This document shows positions 33,247-41,397 of a DNA stretch of 64,000 bases, piece after piece. Each line of letters starts with the position of its first letter. The stretch's first letter is position 1. The DNA comes from JBEVOS01 sp044226655. Lineage in GTDB: Bacteria > Pseudomonadota > Alphaproteobacteria > Caulobacterales > Aquidulcibacteraceae. A program made the position numbers and the translations under genes. Below the pieces are notes generated by a model that worked only from the letters and a program-made list of their open reading frames with translations, was not told the origin of the DNA and made no database searches. The stretch is taken from positions 434,001 through 498,000 of the forward strand of contig JBGAGO010000001.1 of assembly GCA_044226655.1 (NCBI GenBank), in the 5' to 3' direction.

Positions 33247-33840
33247 TTAAACTGCTTCGCGCAGCGCGTCGAGCACGGCGCGGACCTGCTGGCGCGCATC
33301 ATCGAAGCCGCGCGACGTATCGATGACGAAATCCGCACGCGCGCGCTTTTCCGCATCGGGCGTCTGTTTCTTGACGATCTCCTCGAATTTCTCCGCCGTC
33401 ATATTGGGCCGCGCCAGCACGCGCGCGCGCTGCATCTCCGCCGGCGCCGACACCACGACGATGGCGTCAACCATGCGATGGCCCTGGCCTTCGAACAGCA
33501 GCGGAATATCGAGCACGACGATGGGCGCGCCCGCCGCGCGCTGCGCATCGAGAAACACGCGCTGCGCCTGGCCGACCAAAGGATGCACGATCTGTTCGAG
33601 CTTGCGGATTTCGTCGGGCTTGCCGATCACCAACGCGGAAAGTGCGGCGCGGTCCACCGCGCCGTCACGCACCGCATCCGGAAACGCTTCCGCGATCAGC
33701 GGCACGGCGGCGCCGCCCTTGGCGTAGAGCGCGTGCACGGCGGCGTCGGCGTCATAAACCGGCGCGCCTTCCTCGCGGAACATCTGCGCCGTCGCGCTCT
33801 TGCCCATGCCGATCGAGCCGGTGAGCCCGAGAATAATCAT
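33247..33840 (-). CDS. coaE: Dephospho-CoA kinase
   Basis: CoaE phosphorylates dephospho-CoA, the last step of CoA synthesis. The 197 residues have the P-loop LGLTGSIGMGKSATAQMF, YDADAAVHALY, the HP motif in IVHPLVGQ, and VLDIPLLFEG. The start at 33840 is the family start; its ATG overlaps the aroE stop by 4 bp. Confidence 0.96.
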   Translation of the reverse strand: MIILGLTGSIGMGKSATAQMFREEGAPVYDADAAVHALYAKGGAAVPLIAEAFPDAVRDGAVDRAALSALVIGKPDEIRKLEQIVHPLVGQAQRVFLDAQRAAGAPIVVLDIPLLFEGQGHRMVDAIVVVSAPAEMQRARVLARPNMTAEKFEEIVKKQTPDAEKRARADFVIDTSRGFDDARQQVRAVLDALREAV

Positions 33841-34652
33841 CCGCCCTCCCCTAAGGCCGCCAGCAGGCGCGCGCGCGCTTTGCGCACATCCGGTTTCACG
33901 CCGAACCAAATGTCGAAGGCCAGCGCGCCCTGATGAATGAGCATGCCCAACCCATCGACCGCAACCAGTCCACGCGCCCGCGCGGCGCGCAGCAAAGGCG
34001 TTTCGAGCGGGCGATAGACAATATCGACGATGATCGCGCCGGGCTTGCAGCGCTCGACCGGCCAGGCCGGGCTCGGCGCGCCGCCCATACCCAACGTCGT
34101 CGTCTGCACGATCAGATCCGCCTCGGCGAAAAGCGTTTGCAAATCCGCCCAATCGGCCGCGCGCGCATCGGCGATGTTCGCAGCGAGCGCTTCGGCCCGC
34201 GCGCGTGTGCGATTGGCGATGGTGAGCGCGAAGCCTTCGCCCTGCAGCGCGCGCGCAATGCCGGTTGCGCCGCCGCCCGCGCCGAGGATCAGAACCTGTT
34301 TCACGCGCGCGCGCCAAGACGGCGCGGCTTCATCGAGTGCGGCCAGGAAGCCCGCGCCATCCGTGTTATCGGCGCGCATGAGGCCGTCGGACCAGGTCAG
34401 CACATTGGCGACATCGCCGGCGCAACGATCATCCGCCGCCGCCCAGGCCGCAGCCTTGAACGGCACGGTCACGTTGGCGCCGTCATAGGGCCGCGTGCGC
34501 GCCCAAGCGATGAAGGCCGCGTCATCGCCCTCGAACAGTTTCGCCTCATAGCTTGCGTCCAGGCCGTGATCGGCGATCCAGCCTTGATGCATCAGCGGCG
34601 ACAGCGAATGTGCGATCGGATTGCCGATCACCGCGAAACGGCGCGTGCTCAT
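33837..34652 (-). CDS. aroE: Shikimate dehydrogenase
   Basis: AroE reduces 3-dehydroshikimate with NADPH in aromatic amino acid synthesis. The 271 residues have AVIGNPIAHSLSPLMHQ (substrate), NVTVPFKAAAW with the catalytic Lys, and the NADP-binding loop ILGAGGGATGIARAL with ANRTRARA. The ends overlap coaE and maf by 4 bp each. Confidence 0.96.
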   Translation of the reverse strand: MSTRRFAVIGNPIAHSLSPLMHQGWIADHGLDASYEAKLFEGDDAAFIAWARTRPYDGANVTVPFKAAAWAAADDRCAGDVANVLTWSDGLMRADNTDGAGFLAALDEAAPSWRARVKQVLILGAGGGATGIARALQGEGFALTIANRTRARAEALAANIADARAADWADLQTLFAEADLIVQTTTLGMGGAPSPAWPVERCKPGAIIVDIVYRPLETPLLRAARARGLVAVDGLGMLIHQGALAFDIWFGVKPDVRKARARLLAALGEGG

Positions 34653-35239
34653 GTCGGCGCCGCGCCGTGTTCACGCAGGAAGGCGAGCAAGGGAAATAGC
34701 GGCAGGCCGAGCACTGAAAAGTAATCGCCCTCGACGCGCGCGAAGAGCTGCGCGCCAAGCCCTTCAAGCTGGTAGCCGCCGACGGAGGCGAACGCCGCCT
34801 CCCCTACCCGGTCCAGATAGTCATCGAGAAACGCATCGCTGAACTCGCGCATGGTCAGGCGCGGCGTTTCCACATGACGCCAGATCGGCTCGCCATCCTT
34901 GGCGATCACAGCGGCGCAATTGAGCACATGCGTCTGCCCGCGCAGACGAAGCAATTGCGCGCGCGCCGCTGGGCGGTCCGCCGGCTTGTCGAAGGCTTCA
35001 TCGCCCAGCGACAGCATCTGATCGCAGCCGAGCGCCAAGCCTGGACTCGTGCGCGAAACCGAGAGCGCCTTCACCTCCGCCAGCGCATCGGCCTGCTGGC
35101 GCGGCTTCAGCCCCTCCGCGCGCAAGCTTTCCTTCACCGCGTCTTCGTCCACGCGCGGCTTCTCCACGCGAAACGCGACGCCCGCGTCTTCAAGCACTTT
35201 GCGCCGAATGGCGCTGCCGGAGGCCAAGATCAGCGTCAC
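34649..35239 (-). CDS. maf: Maf-family nucleotide pyrophosphatase
   Basis: Maf proteins hydrolyse non-canonical or excess nucleoside triphosphates to monophosphates. The 196 residues begin ILASGSAIRRKVLEDAGV, the family start motif, and include GLALGCDQMLSLG (catalytic Asp region) and the conserved FLDDYLDRVGEAAFASVGGY. Overlaps of 4 bp with aroE and the PPSR gene show a tightly coupled operon. Confidence 0.94.
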   Translation of the reverse strand: MTLILASGSAIRRKVLEDAGVAFRVEKPRVDEDAVKESLRAEGLKPRQQADALAEVKALSVSRTSPGLALGCDQMLSLGDEAFDKPADRPAARAQLLRLRGQTHVLNCAAVIAKDGEPIWRHVETPRLTMREFSDAFLDDYLDRVGEAAFASVGGYQLEGLGAQLFARVEGDYFSVLGLPLFPLLAFLREHGAAPT

Positions 35240-36072
35240 GACGCGCGCGCCTCTCTATATTCCACCAGCAGATTGAGCACGGCGGCCGCCGTCTCCTCCA
35301 CCGAGCGGCGCGACACGTCGATCACCGGCCAGCCTTCGCGCTCGAACATTTTCTGCGCATGCACGACCTCGCCGCGCACCGATTCCTGATCGACATAAGA
35401 TGTCGAGCGCGTCTCCTTCATCGTCGCCAGCCGATTGCTGCGGATCGAGATCAGGCGATCGGTCGAGATCGTGAGGCCGACGACGAGTGGCGCGTTCGGC
35501 CCGAACAATTCGCCAGGCAGCGGAACGTTCGGCACGATCGGCACATTCGCGGCCTTGACGCCGCGATTGGCGAGATAAACGCAGGTCGGCGTTTTCGACG
35601 TGCGCGACACGCCGACGAGAATCACATCCGCGTCCTTCAGCTCCACGACCTGCTGGCCGTCATCATGGCCCATCGCGAAATTCAGCGCGTCGATGCGCCG
35701 GAAATATTCCGCGTTGAGCACGCGCGCGGCGCCGATTCGGTGATTGAGTTCAAGCCCGAGATAACGGCTCATCATATCGAGCATAGGGTCGAGCACCGCC
35801 ACATGCGGCATGCCCAATTCCTTGCACCGACTCTCCAGCCGAGAGCGCTGCTCCATGTTCGAGATCGTGTACATGACGATGCCAGGCGCTTCCTGGATTT
35901 CCGCCAGCACGCGCTCCATCTGACGCGCAGAGCGCACCAGGAAATAGGTGTGTTCGAGCGGCATAATGTTGTCGAATTGCGCGCAGCACGCACGCATCAC
36001 GCCTGCGAGCGTCTCCCCGGTCGAATCCGACACCAGATGCACATTGAAATAGACGCCGAGCTTTTCGTTCAT
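35236..36072 (-). CDS. Pyruvate, phosphate dikinase/PEP synthase regulatory protein (PPSR, DUF299)
   Basis: The 278-residue bifunctional kinase/pyrophosphorylase switches PPDK or PEP synthase on and off by phosphorylating a Thr. It has HLVSDSTGETL near the start, the P-loop GVSRTSKTPTCVYLA, and the C-terminal VIDVSRRSVEETAAAVL. The start at 36072 fits the family; an in-frame ATG 36 codons upstream reads through the intergenic region. In Caulobacter the homologous gene (RP001) flanks the chromosome origin opposite hemE, exactly as here. Confidence 0.93.
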   Translation of the reverse strand: MNEKLGVYFNVHLVSDSTGETLAGVMRACCAQFDNIMPLEHTYFLVRSARQMERVLAEIQEAPGIVMYTISNMEQRSRLESRCKELGMPHVAVLDPMLDMMSRYLGLELNHRIGAARVLNAEYFRRIDALNFAMGHDDGQQVVELKDADVILVGVSRTSKTPTCVYLANRGVKAANVPIVPNVPLPGELFGPNAPLVVGLTISTDRLISIRSNRLATMKETRSTSYVDQESVRGEVVHAQKMFEREGWPVIDVSRRSVEETAAAVLNLLVEYREARAS

Positions 36073-36420
36073 AGCGACGCCCTCCCCCCTTCGGACAAGG
36101 CTTGGGAGAGCTGGGGATGAAGCGGGGTAAAAGCCACATTTCGGCGGGTGATGCGGCGCTCCATGATTTCTCCTCCGCAACCATCCCGGAAGGCGCCCTG
36201 AGTCCTCCCCAGCTTATCCAGGGCAAGCGCGCCCCCGCCCCTGCCCTTGCGCCAAGGCGAGGCGATCGGGCGCATTTCCGTGCCGGCTAAGGATTTCCTA
36301 ACCATACTTTCCTGTTCAAGCCGGTGTGGATTGGCTGGGGAGACGGGATTTTCCACGTTCGCCTTCGCCCACTACAAAAGCATCTTCCTGGATTCCTCTT
36401 TATCTAAGAATAGAAGTGAA
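36073..36420. other. Candidate chromosome replication origin (hemE/PPSR gap)
   Basis: This 348-bp gap has the flanking genes of Caulobacter Cori, with genes running away on both sides. Seen in it: DnaA-box-like 9-mers with 7/9 matches at 36214-36222 (TTATCCAGG), 36325-36333 (TGTGGATTG, reverse) and 36349-36357 (TTTTCCACG); a CtrA-like CTAA-N7-CTAACC at 36287-36303; GANTC sites at 36200-36204 and 36391-36395; and an AT-richer end before hemE. An inverted repeat (arms 36100-36119 and 36204-36228) covers one of the boxes and may be an unrelated palindromic element. The assignment rests mainly on synteny. Confidence 0.55.
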
Positions 36421-37449
36421 ATGGTCGAGCGGAGGATGCTGCGGGTCTTGGCCGGAGAGCGGATCGATCCGCCGCCGGTTTGGATCATGCGCCAAGCAGG
36501 GCGCTATCTCCCGGAATACCGGGAACTGCGCACCCGCGCGAAGGACTTCCTGTCGTTCTGCTATTCCCCTGCCCTGGCGGTTGAAGCCGTGCTGCAACCC
36601 CTGCGGCGCTTCCCTCTCGACGCCGCCATCCTGTTCTCGGACATTTTGGTCGTGCCCGACGCGCTCGGCCGGAAAGTCTGGTTCGTGGAGGGCGAAGGGC
36701 CGCGCCTGGAGCCGTTGATCGACGAACCGGGCGCCTGGCGCCTGGGGGACCCCGCTTCGGCGAACCAGCGGCTTGGGCCGGTCTATGAGACCGTCGAGCG
36801 CCTGCGCACGGCCCTGCCCCGTGAAACCACCTTGATCGGCTTCGCCGGCGGTCCCTGGACGGTGGCGACCTACATGCTCCAGGGTCAGGGCGGCGACAAA
36901 GACCGCTGCCGGCGCGCGGCCTATGAGCGTCCGGGCGACGTCGATGCGCTGCTCGCCGATCTGGTCGAGGCCACCGCCCAGCATCTCGCCACCCAGGTCA
37001 GGGCCGGCGCGGATTGTTTGCAGATTTTCGAATCCTGGTCGGAGGGCCTGGCCGAGCCGCTGTTCGAGCAGGTGATTCTGAAGCCCACGACGGCCCTGAT
37101 GGCTCGGCTTCGCGCCTTGGGAGTCGCCGTCCCCGTCATCGGCTTCCCCCGCGGAGCCGGCGCGCTGCTCGGTCGCTATGCCCGTGAAACGGGGGTGACG
37201 GCGCTGGGCGTCGATACCCAGACCCCTGCCCGCTTCGCGCGCGCCGAAGCGCCCGCTGGAATGGCGCTGCAGGGCAATCTCGACCCCCAGCTGCTGATCG
37301 CCGGCGGCGCGGTGCTCGAACGCGGCGCAGCCCAGGTGCTCGCTGCGTTCAAAGACAGTCCCCACATTTTCAACCTCGGCCACGGCATCACGCCCCAGAC
37401 CCCGCCGGAGCATGTCGCGGCCCTCGTCGCGCAGATCAAAGGCGCATGA
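36421..37449 (+). CDS. hemE: Uroporphyrinogen decarboxylase
   Basis: HemE removes four carboxyl groups from uroporphyrinogen III in haem synthesis. The 342 residues have PPPVWIMRQAGRYLPEYRELR, the substrate-binding start motif, AAILFSDILVVPDALG with the catalytic Asp, GFAGGPWTVATYMLQG, and the C-terminal LGHGITPQTPPEHV. ATG 36421 is used; MLRVLAG five codons on is possible. It overlaps hemH by 4 bp. In Caulobacter the hemE promoter lies inside the origin. Confidence 0.96.
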   Translation: MVERRMLRVLAGERIDPPPVWIMRQAGRYLPEYRELRTRAKDFLSFCYSPALAVEAVLQPLRRFPLDAAILFSDILVVPDALGRKVWFVEGEGPRLEPLIDEPGAWRLGDPASANQRLGPVYETVERLRTALPRETTLIGFAGGPWTVATYMLQGQGGDKDRCRRAAYERPGDVDALLADLVEATAQHLATQVRAGADCLQIFESWSEGLAEPLFEQVILKPTTALMARLRALGVAVPVIGFPRGAGALLGRYARETGVTALGVDTQTPARFARAEAPAGMALQGNLDPQLLIAGGAVLERGAAQVLAAFKDSPHIFNLGHGITPQTPPEHVAALVAQIKGA

Positions 37450-38480
37450 GCCAACGCCGGGTCGCGATCATCCTGTTCAATCTCGGCGGGCCGGATGGGC
37501 CGGACGCTGTGCGTCCATTTCTATTCAACCTGTTCCACGATCCCGCGATCATCGCTGCGCCGCTGCCGGTGCGCACCGCCATCGCGGCGCTGATCTCCAG
37601 CTCGCGCCACAAGCTGGCGCAGACCAATTACGCGCTGATGGGCGGCGGCTCGCCGATCGTGGCGGAGACGACCAAGCAGGCCGATGCGCTTGATGCCGTG
37701 CTCTCCGCGCGCGCGCTTGGCGTCGAGACCAAGAGCTTCCTCGCCATGCGCTATTGGTCGCCCTATTGCACGGACGCCGCGCGCGCGGCGCGAGATTGGG
37801 GCGCGAGCGAAGCGGTGCTGCTGCCGCTCTATCCGCAGTTTTCAACGACGACCACGGCCTCTTCGCTCAAGGCCTGGCGCAAGGCCAGCGCCCTCCCCGC
37901 TTCGACTTTGTGCTGCTATCCGGGCGCCCGCGGTTTCGTCCAAGCGCACGCCGAAGCGATCCTCAATGCTTGGCGCGATGCTGGATCGCCGCCGGCCCCG
38001 CGCGTGCTGTTCTCCGCGCATGGCCTGCCGCAGCGCGTGGTCGATCGCGGCGATCCCTATCAATGGCAGGTCGAGCGCAGTGTCGCCACGGTGCGCGCAT
38101 TACTGCCGCCGGATTGGGACCACCGCATCTGCTATCAATCGCGCGTCGGCCCGCTCAAATGGCTGGAGCCATCGACGTTGGCGACGCTCGATGAAGCCGC
38201 GCGCGACAAGGCTGGCGTCATCGTTTCGCCGATCGCCTTCGTCTCGGAGCATGTCGAAACGCTGGTCGAGCTCGATATCGAATATGCCGCACACGCGCGC
38301 GCCGCCGGCCTGCCCTACTACATCCGCGCGCCGGCTTTGGGCGCCGCGCCCGCCTTTATCGACGCGCTGGCCGATCTGGTGGAACGCGCGCTTGCGCGGC
38401 CCGGCGCGCTGCAATCGGAAAGCGGGGCGCGGCTGTGCCCCGCTTCCTTCAGCCAATGCCCGCACAAGGACATGCCATGA
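37446..38480 (+). CDS. hemH: Ferrochelatase
   Basis: HemH inserts iron into protoporphyrin IX. The 344 residues have AIILFNLGGPDGPDAVRPFLFNLF at the start (given in family form), the catalytic FSAHGLPQRVVDRGDPY (His), YQSRVGPLKWLEPST and the conserved Glu in FVSEHVETLVELDIEY. It sits between hemE and hemJ with 4-bp overlaps on both sides, giving three consecutive late haem steps. Confidence 0.95.
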   Translation: MSQRRVAIILFNLGGPDGPDAVRPFLFNLFHDPAIIAAPLPVRTAIAALISSSRHKLAQTNYALMGGGSPIVAETTKQADALDAVLSARALGVETKSFLAMRYWSPYCTDAARAARDWGASEAVLLPLYPQFSTTTTASSLKAWRKASALPASTLCCYPGARGFVQAHAEAILNAWRDAGSPPAPRVLFSAHGLPQRVVDRGDPYQWQVERSVATVRALLPPDWDHRICYQSRVGPLKWLEPSTLATLDEAARDKAGVIVSPIAFVSEHVETLVELDIEYAAHARAAGLPYYIRAPALGAAPAFIDALADLVERALARPGALQSESGARLCPASFSQCPHKDMP

Positions 38481-38938
38481 GCTATGAGCTCGCCAAAGCG
38501 CTGCACATCATCTCGGTGATCGCCTGGATGGCGGGCCTCATGATGTTGCCCCGGCTCTACGCCTATCAAACCGGATCGCAGCCCGGCGGCGAGCTTGAAG
38601 CGAAAATGATCGTGGCTTCCGGCGCGCTCCGCCGCATCATTCTGCTGCCGGCGATGCTCCTCACTTGGCTATTCGGGCTCGATCTCGTCGCCACCCATAT
38701 CATCGGCGATTGGAGCGGCGGCCCTCTTGCGGCGTTCGCGACAATCCCCATCTGGTTGTGGGTGAAGCTCGCGCTCGTCTTCGCGATGAGCGGCTGGCAG
38801 GGCTATCTTTCCGCAGAGGGAAAACGCCTCGCCCAGGGCGAGCGCCGCCGCAGCGAACGCTTCTGGCGCGCGACCAACGAACTCCCCTTCCTCGCCGCCA
38901 TCGTCATCGTTCTGCTCGTGGTGCTGAAGCCGTTTTAA
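38477..38938 (+). CDS. hemJ: Protoporphyrinogen oxidase HemJ
   Basis: HemJ is the membrane enzyme that oxidises protoporphyrinogen IX in many alphaproteobacteria lacking HemG and HemY. The 153 residues have four hydrophobic segments, a conserved His in ALHIISVIAWMAGLMMLPRLY, and VKLALVFAMSGWQGYL. Position after hemH supports the call. The ATG overlaps the hemH stop (ATGA). Confidence 0.93.
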   Translation: MSYELAKALHIISVIAWMAGLMMLPRLYAYQTGSQPGGELEAKMIVASGALRRIILLPAMLLTWLFGLDLVATHIIGDWSGGPLAAFATIPIWLWVKLALVFAMSGWQGYLSAEGKRLAQGERRRSERFWRATNELPFLAAIVIVLLVVLKPF

Positions 38939-39102
38939 CGGCGGCTTGACGCTTCTCGTGACTTATGGCTCTCATCCTGCCGTCGCGCTTCACGCGCGCC
39001 TGCGCCGGCGGCGCGGCAAAAATCCCACCTCATCCGCCGAAACAATTTTCCATCCCGTCCCCTGCCCGCTTCCCGGCGGCGCGCGGACGTTAGGCATATC
39101 CC

Positions 39103-40422
39103 ATGACTGACGACACACTCGTAGAAGACGCTCCGGCCCCCAAATCGGAGAAGCTGCAGGAGCAGCTCACCCTGCAGGAATTGAAGCGCAAGCAGCCGGC
39201 CGAATTGCTGGCGCTCGCCGAAGAGCTCGAGGTCGAGGGCGCGAACACGCTCCGCTCGCAGGACATGATGTTCGCGATCCTCAAGCAGATGGCCGATCGC
39301 GGCACCGAGATCGGCGGCGCAGGCGTCGTCGAAATCCTGTCCGACGGCTTCGCCTTCCTGCGCTCGCCGCAATCCAATTATCTGCCGGGTCCCGACGACA
39401 TCTACGTCTCGCCCAACCAGATCCGGAAATTCGGCCTGCGCACCGGCGATACGGTCGAAGGCCAGATCCGCGCGCCGAAGGATGGCGAGCGTTATTTCGC
39501 GCTGGTCAAAGTCACGTCGATCAATTTCGAAGACCCCGACCGCGTGCGCCACAAAGTGCACTTCGACAATTTGACGCCGCTCTATCCCGACGAGCGGCTG
39601 CGCATGGAAATCGACGATCCGACGCTGAAGGACAAATCCGGCCGCGTCATCGATATTGTGGCGCCGATCGGCAAAGGCCAGCGCTGCCTCATCGTCGCCC
39701 CGCCCCGCGTCGGTAAGACCATTCTGCTGCAGAACATCGCCAAGGCGATCGCCACCAATCACCCTGAGGTGTTCCTCATCGTGCTGCTGATCGACGAGCG
39801 GCCCGAGGAAGTCACCGACATGCAGCGCACGGTGAAGGGCGAGGTCGTGGCCTCGACGTTCGACGAGCCCGCCACGCGCCACGTCTCGGTCGCGGAAATG
39901 GTGATCGAAAAGGCCAAGCGCCTGGTCGAGCACGGCCGCGATGTCGTGATCCTGCTCGACAACATCACGCGCCTCGGCCGCGCCTACAACACGGTCGTCC
40001 CCTCTTCCGGCAAGGTGCTGACCGGCGGCGTCGACGCCAATGCGCTGCAGCGGCCGAAACGCTTCTTCGGCGCGGCGCGCAATGTCGAGCAAGGCGGCAG
40101 CCTCACCATCATCTCGACCTCGCTGATCGACACCGGCTCGCGCATGGACGAAGTCATCTTCGAAGAATTCAAAGGCACGGGTAACAGCGAAATCGTGCTC
40201 GACCGCAAAGTCGCCGACCGGCGCATCTTCCCCGCGATCGACATTCTCAAATCCGGCACGCGCAAGGACGAGCTCATCACGCCGAAAGAGCACATGCAGA
40301 AAATGTACGTGCTGCGCCGCATCCTCTCTCCCATGGGCACGCAGGACGCGATCGAGTTCCTCTTGGACAAGCTGCGCCAATCCAAGAACAACGACGATTT
40401 CTTCCAGAGCATGAACACGTAA
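39103..40422 (+). CDS. rho: Transcription termination factor Rho
   Basis: Rho is the hexameric RNA helicase that ends transcription. The 439 residues have the N-terminal RNA-binding part (GDGFAFLRSPQSNYLPGPDDIYVSPNQIR in family form), Walker A IVAPPRVGKTILLQNIA, Walker B VVILLDNITRLGRAYN, the Q-loop PSSGKVLTGGVDANAL and the R-loop. An extra N-terminal acidic stretch of about 15 residues precedes the core. Gap to hemJ: 164 bp. Confidence 0.97.
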   Translation: MTDDTLVEDAPAPKSEKLQEQLTLQELKRKQPAELLALAEELEVEGANTLRSQDMMFAILKQMADRGTEIGGAGVVEILSDGFAFLRSPQSNYLPGPDDIYVSPNQIRKFGLRTGDTVEGQIRAPKDGERYFALVKVTSINFEDPDRVRHKVHFDNLTPLYPDERLRMEIDDPTLKDKSGRVIDIVAPIGKGQRCLIVAPPRVGKTILLQNIAKAIATNHPEVFLIVLLIDERPEEVTDMQRTVKGEVVASTFDEPATRHVSVAEMVIEKAKRLVEHGRDVVILLDNITRLGRAYNTVVPSSGKVLTGGVDANALQRPKRFFGAARNVEQGGSLTIISTSLIDTGSRMDEVIFEEFKGTGNSEIVLDRKVADRRIFPAIDILKSGTRKDELITPKEHMQKMYVLRRILSPMGTQDAIEFLLDKLRQSKNNDDFFQSMNT

Positions 40423-40429
40423 GGTTGGC

Positions 40430-40571
40430 GCCCTCCCTCCCCTTGATGGGGAGGGTGGCGCCGCAAAGCGGCGTCGGGTGGGGTGGAAGCGCGACATCTC
40501 AGAACGTAGCGCCGCCGCCCCCTCAGTCAGCGCTGCGCGCTGACAGCTCCCCCATCGAGGGGGAGCAGGAC
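40430..40571. repeat. Paired-palindrome repeat (copy B), between rho and the GST gene
   Basis: Left arm: CCTCCCCttgatGGGGAGG, GTGGC, inner hairpin GCCGCaaaGCGGC, GGGTGGGGTGGAAGC. Right arm: CCGCCCCCTCAGT, hairpin CAGCGCtgcGCGCTG, ACAG, then CTCCCCCatcgaGGGGGAG. About 25 bp separate the halves. Confidence 0.88.
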
Positions 40572-40621
40572 GTGGAGAATTTCTCGCCCCTCGCCCTGCC
40601 GCATGCTACGCCAGCCGCGTC

Positions 40622-41230
40622 ATGCTGAAGATTTATCATGCCAAGCACACGCGCGGCCTGCGCGTCGTCTGGACCGCCGAAGAGCTCGGCATTCCGTACG
40701 AATTGAAGCATCTGCCGTTCAATCCGGCGGCGCTGAAATCGGATGAATTCCTGCAGATCAATCCGTTCGGCGCCCTGCCCGCGATCGAAGACGGCGGCGT
40801 GAAGATGACGGAGAGCGGCGCGATCTGTCAGTACCTGACCGAGAAGTTCGGCAAGCCGCCGTTCCGCCGCACGCTCGCCGATCCGGATTACGCGGCCTAT
40901 CTGCAATGGACGCATGCGGGCGAAGCCACGCTGACGCCCGCGCTCTCGCTCATCATCGCGCACACGCGCGGGCCCGAAGATCATCGCGTGCCGCGCATCG
41001 CCGATGAAAACGTCGACAAGTTCAAAAGCCATCTCGAAATCATCGCGCGCGCCGTGCACACCAAAGATTATCTGCTCGGCCGCGATTTCACGCTGGCGGA
41101 CGTGATGGTGGGCTACGCGCTCCACCTCTCCTCCCTCTTCCGCCTGATGGACGATGCGCCCGCCAACGCCAAAGCCTATTGGGAGCGCCTCAAAGCGCGG
41201 CCGGCGTATCAGAAGGCTGTCGCCGCGTAG
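40622..41230 (+). CDS. Glutathione S-transferase family protein
   Basis: The 202-residue protein has a thioredoxin-like N-terminal domain (LKIYHAKHTRGLRVVWTAEEL, given here only to mark the start), with the glutathione-binding FGALPAIEDGGVKMTESGAICQYL, and an all-helical C-terminal domain with FTLADVMVGYAL. It probably conjugates or reduces using glutathione; substrate unknown. No operon partner is evident. Confidence 0.88.
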   Translation: MLKIYHAKHTRGLRVVWTAEELGIPYELKHLPFNPAALKSDEFLQINPFGALPAIEDGGVKMTESGAICQYLTEKFGKPPFRRTLADPDYAAYLQWTHAGEATLTPALSLIIAHTRGPEDHRVPRIADENVDKFKSHLEIIARAVHTKDYLLGRDFTLADVMVGYALHLSSLFRLMDDAPANAKAYWERLKARPAYQKAVAA

Positions 41231-41252
41231 CTCACGTTTACCGCGCGAGATA

Positions 41253-41383
41253 CCCTCCCTCCCCTTGATGGGGAGGGTGGCGCGAAGCGCTGGGTGGGGT
41301 GGCTACGCGACGTTTCAAATCGCAGCGCCGTCACCCCTTCAGTCGCGCTGCGCGCGACAGCTCGCCCATCGAGGGGGAACAGG
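41253..41383. repeat. Paired-palindrome repeat (copy C), between GST and quinone oxidoreductase genes
   Basis: Left arm: CCTCCCCttgatGGGGAGG, GTGGC, inner GCGAAGCGC, TGGGTGGGGTGGC. Right arm: CACCCCTTCAGTCG, hairpin CGCGCtgcGCGCG, ACAGCTC, GCCCatcgaGGGGGA. The right outer palindrome has decayed slightly. It lies between convergent genes, only 130 bp long. Confidence 0.85.
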
Positions 41384-41397
41384 TCAGCGTGTACGCC

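Noticed and set aside
35161..35174. TCTCCACGCGAAAC as a fifth parS site inside maf
   Set aside because: Three mismatches to the consensus; too weak against background in such GC-rich DNA.
38935..40497. Minus-strand open frame opposite rho
   Set aside because: Rho is intact on the plus strand; the antisense product has biased composition and no motifs.
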